Source of the DNA: Mycolicibacterium cosmeticum
GTDB taxonomy: Bacteria; Actinomycetota; Actinomycetes; Mycobacteriales; Mycobacteriaceae
DNA length: 64,000 bases
Assembly (NCBI RefSeq): GCF_000613185.1
Contig: NZ_CCBB010000003.1
Location: 2,046,001-2,110,000, forward strand
Direction: 5' to 3'
Made by a program: the position numbers and the translations under genes. The notes beneath the pieces are model-generated. The model ran no database searches. It was not told the DNA's origin and saw nothing but the letters and a program-made list of their open reading frames with translations. This document shows, piece after piece, positions 1 through 7,207 of the stretch (within the stretch, counting starts at the first letter, position 1; each line of letters opens with the position of its first letter).

Positions 1-845
1 TGCGGCGTCGTGAGCACCCGGGGATGGCCGAGCAAGGGATGCGATGCGGGCAGCGGCTCCTGGGCGAACACGTCGAGAGCGGCTCCGGCGAGATGCCCCG
101 AATCCACGGCGGCCAGCAGTGCCTCGGTATCGACGACCGCACCCCGGGAGACGTTGACCACGTGCGCACCGCGGGGCATCCGTGCGTAGGCGTCGGCGTC
201 GAGCAACCCGCGGGTGTCCTCGGTCAAGGGCAGGAACACGCCGAGGACGTCGCTGACGGCGAGCACGTCGGCGTAGGGTGCCAGGTCAACCCCGGGCACC
301 GCCACCGCACCGGGACGCTCGGCCGCGACGACGCGGCGCGCTGCCGCAGAGGCGAATTCGGCGTACCGGCGACCGATGGAGCCCAGGCCCAGGATGCCGA
401 CCGTGAGTTCGGACAGCCGGCGCGGGGCCTCGGCGGGGCGGGCGTCCCACGGGTGCGCGACGCCGCAGCCCATGAAGAAGGGGAGTCGACGGATCAGCGC
501 CAGGGTGAGCGCCCAGGCGTGGGTCGCGACTTCCTCACTCGCCACGGCGCCGACCGTCGCCACCCATATCCCGCGGCGGGAGGCGGCCTCGACGTCCACG
601 TTGTCCGAGCCGTTCGACAGCAGGGAGATGACACGCAGCTTGGGCAATCGCTCGAGTAGGGCATCGTCGACGGGTGCGTACCCGACCAGCAGCGCCTCGG
701 CGTCCTGTGCCGCGGCAGCGATCACGTCGGGGTCGCGCGACTGCGCGAAGGTCACCTCGAAACCGTTGGCCCGCAACAGCTCCATCCCCACGGTAGGGTC
801 ATCACCGTCGTCGAGATCGGTGTAGACCGCCAGCGGTGCGCGCAT
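1..845 (-). CDS. D-isomer-specific 2-hydroxyacid dehydrogenase (3' end cut by window edge)
   Basis: NAD(P)-dependent dehydrogenase that would interconvert a 2-keto acid and a D-2-hydroxy acid in the cytosol. 281 codons are visible from the ATG at 845. The Rossmann motif reads GILGLGSIGRRYAEF, and the family signature around VNVSRGAVVDTEALLAAV carries the catalytic Arg-region context; the reading runs out at base 1 just after HPLLGHPRVLTTP, so the C-terminal His region is lost. Its ATG overlaps the stop of the upstream ABC ATPase gene (ATGA), so it is the last visible gene of an amino acid uptake operon and probably acts on the keto or hydroxy acid derived from the imported substrate. Substrate not determinable. 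Confidence 0.88.
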   Translation of the reverse strand, partial: MRAPLAVYTDLDDGDDPTVGMELLRANGFEVTFAQSRDPDVIAAAAQDAEALLVGYAPVDDALLERLPKLRVISLLSNGSDNVDVEAASRRGIWVATVGAVASEEVATHAWALTLALIRRLPFFMGCGVAHPWDARPAEAPRRLSELTVGILGLGSIGRRYAEFASAAARRVVAAERPGAVAVPGVDLAPYADVLAVSDVLGVFLPLTEDTRGLLDADAYARMPRGAHVVNVSRGAVVDTEALLAAVDSGHLAGAALDVFAQEPLPASHPLLGHPRVLTTP

Positions 846-1624
846 CAGTGGCCCACCCCATGCAGGTGCGAGAGGAACTGGCGGGTGCGGTCGTGACGGG
901 GATCGTCGAAGAACTGGTCGGGTGGCGCCTGTTCGACGATCACGCCGCCGTCGAAGAGCATGACCTCGTTGGCCACCCGTCGTGCGAACCGGGTCTCGTG
1001 GGTCACCACCACCATGGTCATCCCGGCGTCGGCGAGGCCCTCCATCACCTCCAGCACCTCGCCGACCAGCTCCGGGTCGAGTGCGGACGTCGGTTCGTCG
1101 AAGAGCATCACCGAGGGGTTCGTGACCAGGGCGCGGGCGATCGCGACGCGCTGTTGCTGACCACCGGACAGTTCGCCGGGGTAGTGCCGCAGCCGGTCGG
1201 CCATGCCCACCCGCTCCAGCATGGCCTGGGCGCTGGCGGCCGCGTCGGTCTTGCTCATTCCGACGACCTCGGTGAGTGCGAGGGTGACGTTGCGCAAGAC
1301 GTCGAGATGCGCGAACAGATTGAAACGCTGGAATACCATCCCGATGTCACGGCGCTGCACCGCCAAGTGGCGCTCGGGGAGTCGGCGAGTGGAGCCGTTC
1401 GACGACGTGGTGACGCCAACCTGCTTGCCGTTCAACAGAATGTCCCCGGCATCGGGGTGTTCCAGGAGCGCCATCAACCGCAAGATCGTCGACTTTCCCG
1501 AGCCCGACGGGCCGAGCAGGGCCTTGACTTGCCCTCTGGCCACGGAGAAATCGACGCCCTTGAGGACCTCGGTGTCTCCGTACCGGCGATGCAGATCGAT
1601 CGCCTGCAGGACGGGCGTACTCAT
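845..1624 (-). CDS. Polar amino acid ABC transporter, ATP-binding protein
   Basis: ATPase subunit (259 aa) of an importer of the polar amino acid (PAAT/HisP-GlnQ) class. Walker A is GPSGSGKST, the signature is LSGGQQQR, Walker B is [12 protein letters not shown], and the switch His follows in VVVTHE. A longer in-frame start exists at 1687, but the ATG at 1624 overlaps the permease stop (ATGA) and gives the normal family N-terminus, so I chose it. The gene lies between the permease and a 2-hydroxyacid dehydrogenase, with 1-4 bp overlaps on both sides, so it is translationally coupled. Confidence 0.95.
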   Translation of the reverse strand: MSTPVLQAIDLHRRYGDTEVLKGVDFSVARGQVKALLGPSGSGKSTILRLMALLEHPDAGDILLNGKQVGVTTSSNGSTRRLPERHLAVQRRDIGMVFQRFNLFAHLDVLRNVTLALTEVVGMSKTDAAASAQAMLERVGMADRLRHYPGELSGGQQQRVAIARALVTNPSVMLFDEPTSALDPELVGEVLEVMEGLADAGMTMVVVTHETRFARRVANEVMLFDGGVIVEQAPPDQFFDDPRHDRTRQFLSHLHGVGH

Positions 1625-2352
1625 GCGGGCACCGCCGCGCCGACCTGGTTGCCCGGAACCTGGCCGATGCGCCCCGCGGAGATCCACCGGTAGCGGCGCT
1701 CGACGATGTGTTGCACGGCCATCAGCGCCGAGACGATCACCAGGTAGTAGACCAGCGCGGCCGAGTAGTACTCGGCGTAGCGAAAGGTCACCGACACCTG
1801 TGACTGGGCGGTGGTCAGCAACTCACGCAGCGAGATCACCGATGCGAGCGACGTGTACTTCAGCATCGCGATCAGCTCGTTTCCCGACGGCGGGATCGCC
1901 ACCTTGATGGCCTGCGGCAGAACAACTTTGAACAAGACCTTGTGCGGGGCCAGGCCAAGGGCCCGGGCCGCCAGGTGTTGCCCCTCGTCGACCGAGAGCA
2001 GCGCCGACCGCAGGATCTCCGCCATGTATGCGGCCTCGACGATCGAGAACCCGATCAGCGCGGCGAGGAAGGGCGTGAACCAGTCGTCCCGCAACGCGGG
2101 CAACAGCTGAGGCCCGGCGTTCCAGATCAGCAGCAGCACCAGCAGTGTCGGAATGGCCCGGAAGAACCAGACGTACGCACCTCCCAGGGCAGTGGCGAAC
2201 CGGTTGGAGGCGATCCGCAGCAGTGCCACACCGAACCCGACGATCGACGCCAGCACCATGGCGCACACCGCCAGTGCCACCGACAACAAGGCGCCCCGCA
2301 GGAACGCGCTCGACGTCAGGGCCGCAGTGAACATGTCCCATTCGAAGTCCAT
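1621..2352 (-). CDS. Polar amino acid ABC transporter, permease
   Basis: Inner-membrane permease of the His/Glu/Gln/Arg/opine family (243 aa). It has several hydrophobic spans (around residues 13-40, 58-78, 90-110, 195-215) and the family coupling-loop pattern [20 protein letters not shown] followed by ARALGLAP and PQA. It sits 5 bp downstream of the binding-protein gene and overlaps the ATPase gene, so the three form a complete importer with one permease type, probably acting as a homodimer. Confidence 0.94.
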   Translation of the reverse strand: MDFEWDMFTAALTSSAFLRGALLSVALAVCAMVLASIVGFGVALLRIASNRFATALGGAYVWFFRAIPTLLVLLLIWNAGPQLLPALRDDWFTPFLAALIGFSIVEAAYMAEILRSALLSVDEGQHLAARALGLAPHKVLFKVVLPQAIKVAIPPSGNELIAMLKYTSLASVISLRELLTTAQSQVSVTFRYAEYYSAALVYYLVIVSALMAVQHIVERRYRWISAGRIGQVPGNQVGAAVPA

Positions 2353-2357
2353 GGCGG

Positions 2358-3209
2358 TCAGGGGCTGACGAGTCGGGACGGATCCAGACCGTACTTCTTC
2401 GCCAGGTCGGGCAGGGTCCCGTCGGAGATGAGCTGCTTGATGCCGGCGGTCACGGGCTGCGTCAACTCCGAGCCCTTGCGGGTGAACACCCCGAACTGCG
2501 TCTCGGTGGGGAAGATCCCGGGTTTGGAGACCAGCTTGCCGCCCGACTTGCCGACCATGTCGACGACGGCGACATCGGTTTCGATGAGGGCATCGGCCTT
2601 GCCGTTGGTCACCGCCGCGACCGTCTCCGCGGTCTTCGGGTAGGGCTGGATCGTGATGCCGGGCTTGCCCGCGGCGGTGAACTTGTCCGAGAGTCCCTTC
2701 AGCGTCAGCTCATTGGCGCCACCGCCTTGCACGGCGACGGTCTTGCCGGACAGGTCGTCGGCTGAGCGGATCGACTCGTCGCCGCTGCGGACGATCAGCC
2801 CGGGACCGGTGGTCATGAATGGGATGCCGTCGGCGACGAGTTGGCGCTCGGGGCTGACGTAGAGGGCGGACCAGGTGATGTCGCAACGCTTTGCGTTCAA
2901 CGCCGGGATGAGCCCGTCGAAGGACGTGTTCTGGAACACCACCTTGACGTCCCAGAGCTTGCCGAGGGCGCGGGCTCCGTCGGAGTCGAACCCCGTCGGG
3001 TTGGCCGTGTCCCCGTTTTCCAGATATTCCATCGGCGGATACTCCGGGTCGGTGCACACCGACAGCTGCCCCGCCTGGAGCAGACCGGCCGGTGCCTTGC
3101 CCGACGCTTCGCTCGTACCGCCACCGCCACCACAAGCGCTGAGCAGGACGGCGCTCAACGCCGCACCGAGGATGGTGGCGACGTGGGCAGGCTGGCTCCG
3201 CCGATTCAT
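2358..3209 (-). CDS. Amino acid ABC transporter, substrate-binding lipoprotein
   Basis: Family 3 extracellular solute-binding protein (283 aa). A signal peptide ends in a lipobox, VLLSACGG, around residue 26, followed by a Gly/Ser linker, so the protein is probably lipid-anchored outside the membrane. The start of lobe 1 (YPPMEYLENGD..PTGFDSDGARALG) and the ISxADDLSGKTVAVQGG motif are typical. It is the first gene of the importer operon; an AGGAG lies just before the ATG. The ligand is not predictable from sequence; an amino acid is likely. Transcribed divergently from an Lrp/AsnC-type regulator at 3403. Confidence 0.93.
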   Translation of the reverse strand: MNRRSQPAHVATILGAALSAVLLSACGGGGGTSEASGKAPAGLLQAGQLSVCTDPEYPPMEYLENGDTANPTGFDSDGARALGKLWDVKVVFQNTSFDGLIPALNAKRCDITWSALYVSPERQLVADGIPFMTTGPGLIVRSGDESIRSADDLSGKTVAVQGGGANELTLKGLSDKFTAAGKPGITIQPYPKTAETVAAVTNGKADALIETDVAVVDMVGKSGGKLVSKPGIFPTETQFGVFTRKGSELTQPVTAGIKQLISDGTLPDLAKKYGLDPSRLVSP

Positions 3210-3342
3210 GGGGACTCCTGTGATGGGCTGCGGGGTGCAGTGAGAACAGTAGGAGCGCCGCCACGAACCATCAACACCAAAAATGCACTTGCGCTCGGCA
3301 ATATCGATGATTCGTCAAGCTAGACTGGTCGATAACGTACGT

Positions 3343-3384
3343 ATCTGCGTACTGGCGCCGAGGTATTGAAGATCTGCGTAGTGG
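3343..3384. promoter_or_regulatory. Direct-repeat operator candidate for the Lrp/AsnC-type regulator
   Basis: Two near-identical 13-mers, ATCTGCGTACTGG (3343-3355) and ATCTGCGTAGTGG (3372-3384), lie in the same orientation 29 bp apart in the divergent region between the importer operon and the AsnC-type gene. A further TACGTA-containing stretch precedes them (3336-3343). Spaced repeats on one DNA face are usual for Lrp-family binding. The second copy overlaps the likely Shine-Dalgarno of the regulator, which would fit autorepression. Confidence 0.5.
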
Positions 3385-3402
3385 AGGCGAGGTGTTCGTT
3401 CT

Positions 3403-4332
3403 TTGTTAAGTTCAGATGACTCGCGGTTCGGCAGCCGACTCGACGACCTCGACGATCAGATCCTTGCGGCATTGCGCGTCGACGGGCGGATCGGGCCGGG
3501 GGAGTTGGCCACCCGCCTGGGCGTCTCCCGGACGACGGCGTCCAAGCGGCTGGCGGCCCTGCTGCATACGACCGACGTGCGCGTGGTCGGCATGGTGCAT
3601 CCCGAGACGGTCGGCGTGCGGTCCCTGGCGCATGTGTCGATCGCCACCGACGCCCCGGCGATCGAGGTCGGCAGGCGCCTGGCCGCGCGCCCCGAAGTTC
3701 CGTTCGTGTCGTTGGCCAGCGGTGCCTATCCGTTGATCGCCGAGGTCCGTGCTCACGACGACACCGAACTCTCCGAACTGCTGGACGTCATCCGCTCCCT
3801 GGACGGCGTCGAATCGACCGAGACACTCGTCTACACCGATCTGGTGCGCGATGTCCTGGGGCCGACCAAGGTGTCGGTCGCGTGGCTCGACGGCGTCGAC
3901 CGGCGACTGCTCTCGCTGCTGCAGCTCGACGGCCGGATGCCCTACACCGCGCTGGCCGCCCGATCCAGCGTTTCGGTGGGGACGGCCCGGGCGCGCACCC
4001 TGCGCATGATCGAGGCCGGGGTGGTCCGTATCGGTGCGATTGCGGCGCCGGGCCGGGAAGGCCGCAAGGTCGACGTCGGGCTCGGGGTCCGGATGCGGGG
4101 ACGGGCCGGCGCGGGCGTCGAGCGGATTCGCCAGCTCTCGGAGGTCCGGTTCTTGGCCACCACGATCGGGCGGTACGACGTCGTCGCGACATTGCACGCC
4201 GACACCCTCACCGACGTGGTGACCGCTCTCGAAGAGGTTCGGTCCCTGACCTCGGTGACACAGCTGCACAGCTGGGTGCACCTGCACACCCTGAAGGAGA
4301 GCTACCGCTATCCGATCGAGACGGGCCGATGA
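3403..4332 (+). CDS. Double-length Lrp/AsnC family regulator
   Basis: Transcription factor of 309 aa, about twice the usual 150. It has two complete HTH plus ligand-binding (RAM) units: HTH 1 near residues 12-57 (LDDQILAALRVDGRIGPGEL) with its RAM to about 150, then HTH 2 from about 160 (VDRRLLSLLQLDGRMPYTAL) with a second RAM to the end. A TTG at 3403 is used as start because GGAGGCGAGG precedes it and no ATG or GTG fits; upstream frames stop. Divergent from the amino acid importer, which it probably controls in response to an amino acid. Confidence 0.88.
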   Translation: MLSSDDSRFGSRLDDLDDQILAALRVDGRIGPGELATRLGVSRTTASKRLAALLHTTDVRVVGMVHPETVGVRSLAHVSIATDAPAIEVGRRLAARPEVPFVSLASGAYPLIAEVRAHDDTELSELLDVIRSLDGVESTETLVYTDLVRDVLGPTKVSVAWLDGVDRRLLSLLQLDGRMPYTALAARSSVSVGTARARTLRMIEAGVVRIGAIAAPGREGRKVDVGLGVRMRGRAGAGVERIRQLSEVRFLATTIGRYDVVATLHADTLTDVVTALEEVRSLTSVTQLHSWVHLHTLKESYRYPIETGR

Positions 4333-4360
4333 ATGCACCGGTGCCCGATCGCGGTCACCA

Positions 4361-5599
4361 TCACCGAACTGCCGGTTGTGGATTCGGGCCCGACGGAGGA
4401 CCCCACCACAGCTCATGGATATGGTGATCGGACGCGCTGATACACACCACGTGCTGGGTCTGCTGCGCCTCGAAGGTGTAGCCCGTGACGACATCTGGGC
4501 CGCAGGGCGGATTATCGGTTGCGGCGGTCAAGTTACCGGCATGCCAACCGTCGGCCCACCACAATTCGTAGAGCCGCCCATCGGCACCGACATACACGAT
4601 GTGCTGGGTGCCCTGCCGGTCGAAGGCGTAACCACTGATTCGGCGTGCGGGAAGCGCGAGCGCGACCGTGCTCAAGTCGGTGACATGCCAGCCCGCCGTG
4701 CGACCGGACCACAGCTCCAGCAGTCGCCCGTCCGCTGCGGTGAAGACAACGTGCTGAGTGCGCGTCGCCGTTGTCGTATAGGCGGCGAGATTTCCGGACG
4801 TGCTCGTCGGTCCCGGCGTACTCGTCACGCCGCTGAGATCACTGGAATGCCAGTCGTCGCCGACACCGGACCACAGTTCGTACAGCCGACCGTCGGCACC
4901 GGCGAAGACCACGTGCCGGGTGCCCTCACTGTCGAACGCGTACGCTCTGAGTTCGCCGTTCGGGGCCGGCCCCGGCGTTCCCGTGAGAGAAGTGAGATCG
5001 GTGGATTTCCAGCCTGTTTGGCCGTATGACAGATCGTAGATGTGCCGTTCGGTGCCGACGAACACCACATGCTGGGACCCGCCGCTGTCTGAGACGTACC
5101 CAGCGATGGTGCCCGGTCCGATCGCCGGCGGGGCCGTTGCCGTGGCGGCCGTCAAATCGCCGCTGTGCCATTGACCGGCATCCGACCACATTTCGTGCAG
5201 ATGGCCGTCAGCGCCGACGAAGATGATGTGCTGGGTCATCTGGCCGTCGAAGGCATAACCGTAGATCGCCGACCGGTCGGCGACCGGTACGTCGCGTGCA
5301 GTGGCGGTGAGATCGGTGAAATGCCAACCGTTCACGTTCCACCACAACTCCAGCAGATGCCGGTTCTGGGCCCCGGCATAGACGATGTGCTGGGTGCCCT
5401 GTGCCTCGAACGCGTACCCGGCCAGGGCGGCCCCATCAGCCGGCGGAGCTCCTGTCGATGCGGTCACGTCGTCGGCCTGCCAGACCCCATGGCCGGCAGG
5501 ATCGCTCCACGCCGGCGGCCCGGGCTGGATGGCGGGTGCGGAACAGGCCACGGCGAGAGTCGACAAGAGTGCGGTGAGCAGCAGAACGTATCGGCTCAT
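4361..5599 (-). CDS. Secreted lipoprotein with seven-blade beta-propeller-like repeats
   Basis: 412-aa lipoprotein of unknown function. The signal peptide ends in STLAVACSAP, a good lipobox (Cys about residue 19). The rest is seven copies of a 46-50 residue repeat with pattern (T/S)QHxVFVGADGRLYELW..GWHxxDLT...GYAFD. The N-terminus begins with the second half of a repeat (VWQADDVT...GYAFEAQG) and the C-terminus ends with the first half (TQHVVCISASDHHIHELWWG), so the terminal blade would be closed by both ends, as in beta-propellers. Trp, Glu and His spacing resembles PLL/fucose-lectin type propellers, so sugar binding is possible but unproven. The start at 5599 gives the signal peptide; a 5632 start only adds a charged tail. 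Confidence 0.8.
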   Translation of the reverse strand: MSRYVLLLTALLSTLAVACSAPAIQPGPPAWSDPAGHGVWQADDVTASTGAPPADGAALAGYAFEAQGTQHIVYAGAQNRHLLELWWNVNGWHFTDLTATARDVPVADRSAIYGYAFDGQMTQHIIFVGADGHLHEMWSDAGQWHSGDLTAATATAPPAIGPGTIAGYVSDSGGSQHVVFVGTERHIYDLSYGQTGWKSTDLTSLTGTPGPAPNGELRAYAFDSEGTRHVVFAGADGRLYELWSGVGDDWHSSDLSGVTSTPGPTSTSGNLAAYTTTATRTQHVVFTAADGRLLELWSGRTAGWHVTDLSTVALALPARRISGYAFDRQGTQHIVYVGADGRLYELWWADGWHAGNLTAATDNPPCGPDVVTGYTFEAQQTQHVVCISASDHHIHELWWGPPSGPNPQPAVR

Positions 5600-5658
5600 C
5601 GTCTGCACCCTTTCTGCTCCCGGCGGGCGCATGCGCCCACCTGATCACTGGCTGTCGG

Positions 5659-6585
5659 TCACGTTGCCAGGGTCGACACTGCGTTGATACCCAGCCGAGT
5701 CAGAAGCCAATTCCGAAGCCCCGGACCGTAATCCGGGCGATCCAGCGCGAAGTCAACCGCAGCCTTGAGGTAACCCTCGGGGTTACCCAGATCATGCCGC
5801 GCGCCCCGGTGCACGACGACGTGCACGGGATGGCCCTGGGCCACCAGAGTTGCGATGGCATCGGTGAGCTGTATCTCGCCACCGGCTCCCCGCGGGGTCG
5901 ACCGTAATGCGTCGAAGATGGCCCTATCCAACAGATAACGGCCCGCGGCCGCATAATTCGACGGGGCATCACCGGGCGCCGGCTTCTCCACCATGCCGTT
6001 GACGCGCAGAACGTCGGGGTTGATGATCGGCGGCATCGGGCTGACGTCGAACACGCCGTAGGCGCCGATTTCTTCCTGCGCGACCTTGATTGCGCAGAGC
6101 ACGGATCCGCCGAAAGCCTCGCGGACCGCCATCATCGTCTCAAGGACGCCGGTGGGGAATACGAGGTCGTCAGGCAGCAACACGGTGATCGCGGTCTCGT
6201 CGGGGGAGAGAAGTGATTCCACACATGACACGGCGTGCCCGAGGCCGAGTGGCTCACGCTGGACCACCGACTCGACCTTTATGAGTGCGGGTGCGCGCCG
6301 CACCTTCTCCAACATCGAATGCTTGCCGCGGGCTTCCAGGGTGCCCTCCAGGACGAGGTCCTCGACGAAATGGGCGACCACGCCGTCCTTTCCCGGGGAG
6401 GTGACAATGACCAGTCGCTCGGCCCCGCCTTCGGCTGCCTCGGCGGCGACCAATTCGATTCCCGGCGTGTCGACCACCGGGAGCAGTTCTTTGGGCACGG
6501 TTTTGGTGGCAGGCAAGAAGCGGGTGCCCAGCCCGGCGGCGGGTACGACGGCGGTGCGCGGTAAAAGTACCTGTGGCGCAGACAT
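5659..6585 (-). CDS. galU: UTP-glucose-1-phosphate uridylyltransferase
   Basis: Cytosolic nucleotidyltransferase making UDP-glucose from UTP and glucose-1-phosphate (308 aa, normal length). The nucleotide-binding motif AAGLGTRFLPATKTVPKE lies near residues 16-33, with VTSPGKDG, LGLGHAV and the metal-site segment TVLLPDD following. UDP-glucose feeds surface and storage polysaccharides, which fits the cellulose-synthase-like GT2 gene starting about 620 bp away on the opposite strand. The two genes are divergent across an AT-rich intergenic region. Confidence 0.95.
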   Translation of the reverse strand: MSAPQVLLPRTAVVPAAGLGTRFLPATKTVPKELLPVVDTPGIELVAAEAAEGGAERLVIVTSPGKDGVVAHFVEDLVLEGTLEARGKHSMLEKVRRAPALIKVESVVQREPLGLGHAVSCVESLLSPDETAITVLLPDDLVFPTGVLETMMAVREAFGGSVLCAIKVAQEEIGAYGVFDVSPMPPIINPDVLRVNGMVEKPAPGDAPSNYAAAGRYLLDRAIFDALRSTPRGAGGEIQLTDAIATLVAQGHPVHVVVHRGARHDLGNPEGYLKAAVDFALDRPDYGPGLRNWLLTRLGINAVSTLAT

Positions 6586-7207
6586 GAGGGGACCATAACT
6601 GATAATCCAGTGGTTGGCTCATCTCAAGTCAGTAAACTCTTGGATATTAGTACGTTCGTATCATTGCGTCGTTCAAACGTATGACTTCGTTCGTACTCAT
6701 CTCGGTGAGAATCCAACCATTCGTGATGCAGCTCACATATTGCTTGGTTATCTCGCCGCGCGCGTAGAGGTAAAAGCCTTGTATAAGTTATTCGAGGCGA
6801 TGAGCCTCGATGGTAGGTGGTCGTTGCGAGCGCAACCAACGGAGACTGCGAAGGCGGGCGACCGGTCGGAGTTCTCGGGAAGGCTGCCGCAACTGATGGT
6901 TATGTGCAGGTAAAACGCACTCGGATCGCGTCGATGTCGCGGATGTGGGAAAGCCTGCGAATTATCTCAATCATGTTCGATAATATCGACGATATGCCTT
7001 GAATGGCTTCTCTGATGCTGCCGAATTATCGATATCACGATCGCGTTTCTGGTATCAATTGGATGGTTTTTTTCTCGGATATGATCACTAATTCAATCGG
7101 TACCTGCAGACATGCAATTACGCCACATAATTCAATAATATCGAATGAGAAAAGATACGCGATGCGGCAATTTTGGCAATCGATATTCCACACGAAACGA
7201 GCTCACA
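6586..7207. other. AT-rich intergenic island, no convincing gene
   Basis: About 620 bp between galU and the GT2-STAS gene with much lower GC than the flanks, strongest at about 6960-7200. Short open frames exist on both strands but none has family-like or codon-typical sequence. It contains a 7-bp-stem hairpin (TCGAGGC/GCCTCGA, 6792-6810), a second small hairpin (GTTGC/GCAAC, 6823-6836), and repeated AATATCGA-type octamers (6982, 7028, 7137, 7180). It probably holds the GT2 promoter and a long leader; AT-rich stretches are typical binding places for the Lsr2 silencer. Confidence 0.6.

Noticed and set aside
24..659. Plus-strand open frame of 211 residues at the left edge
   Set aside because: It is the antisense shadow of the 2-hydroxyacid dehydrogenase; the minus-strand reading has clear Rossmann and family motifs, the plus frame only Gly/Arg-rich sequence.
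845..1687. Longer start (1687) for the ABC ATPase
   Set aside because: It adds 21 residues with no family similarity and overlaps the permease by more than 60 bp; ATG 1624 fits the ATGA coupling.
6785..6935. Cobalamin or cyclic-dinucleotide riboswitch
   Set aside because: Some short pieces resemble conserved cores, but their order and spacing do not fit any family I know, so no RNA family is called.
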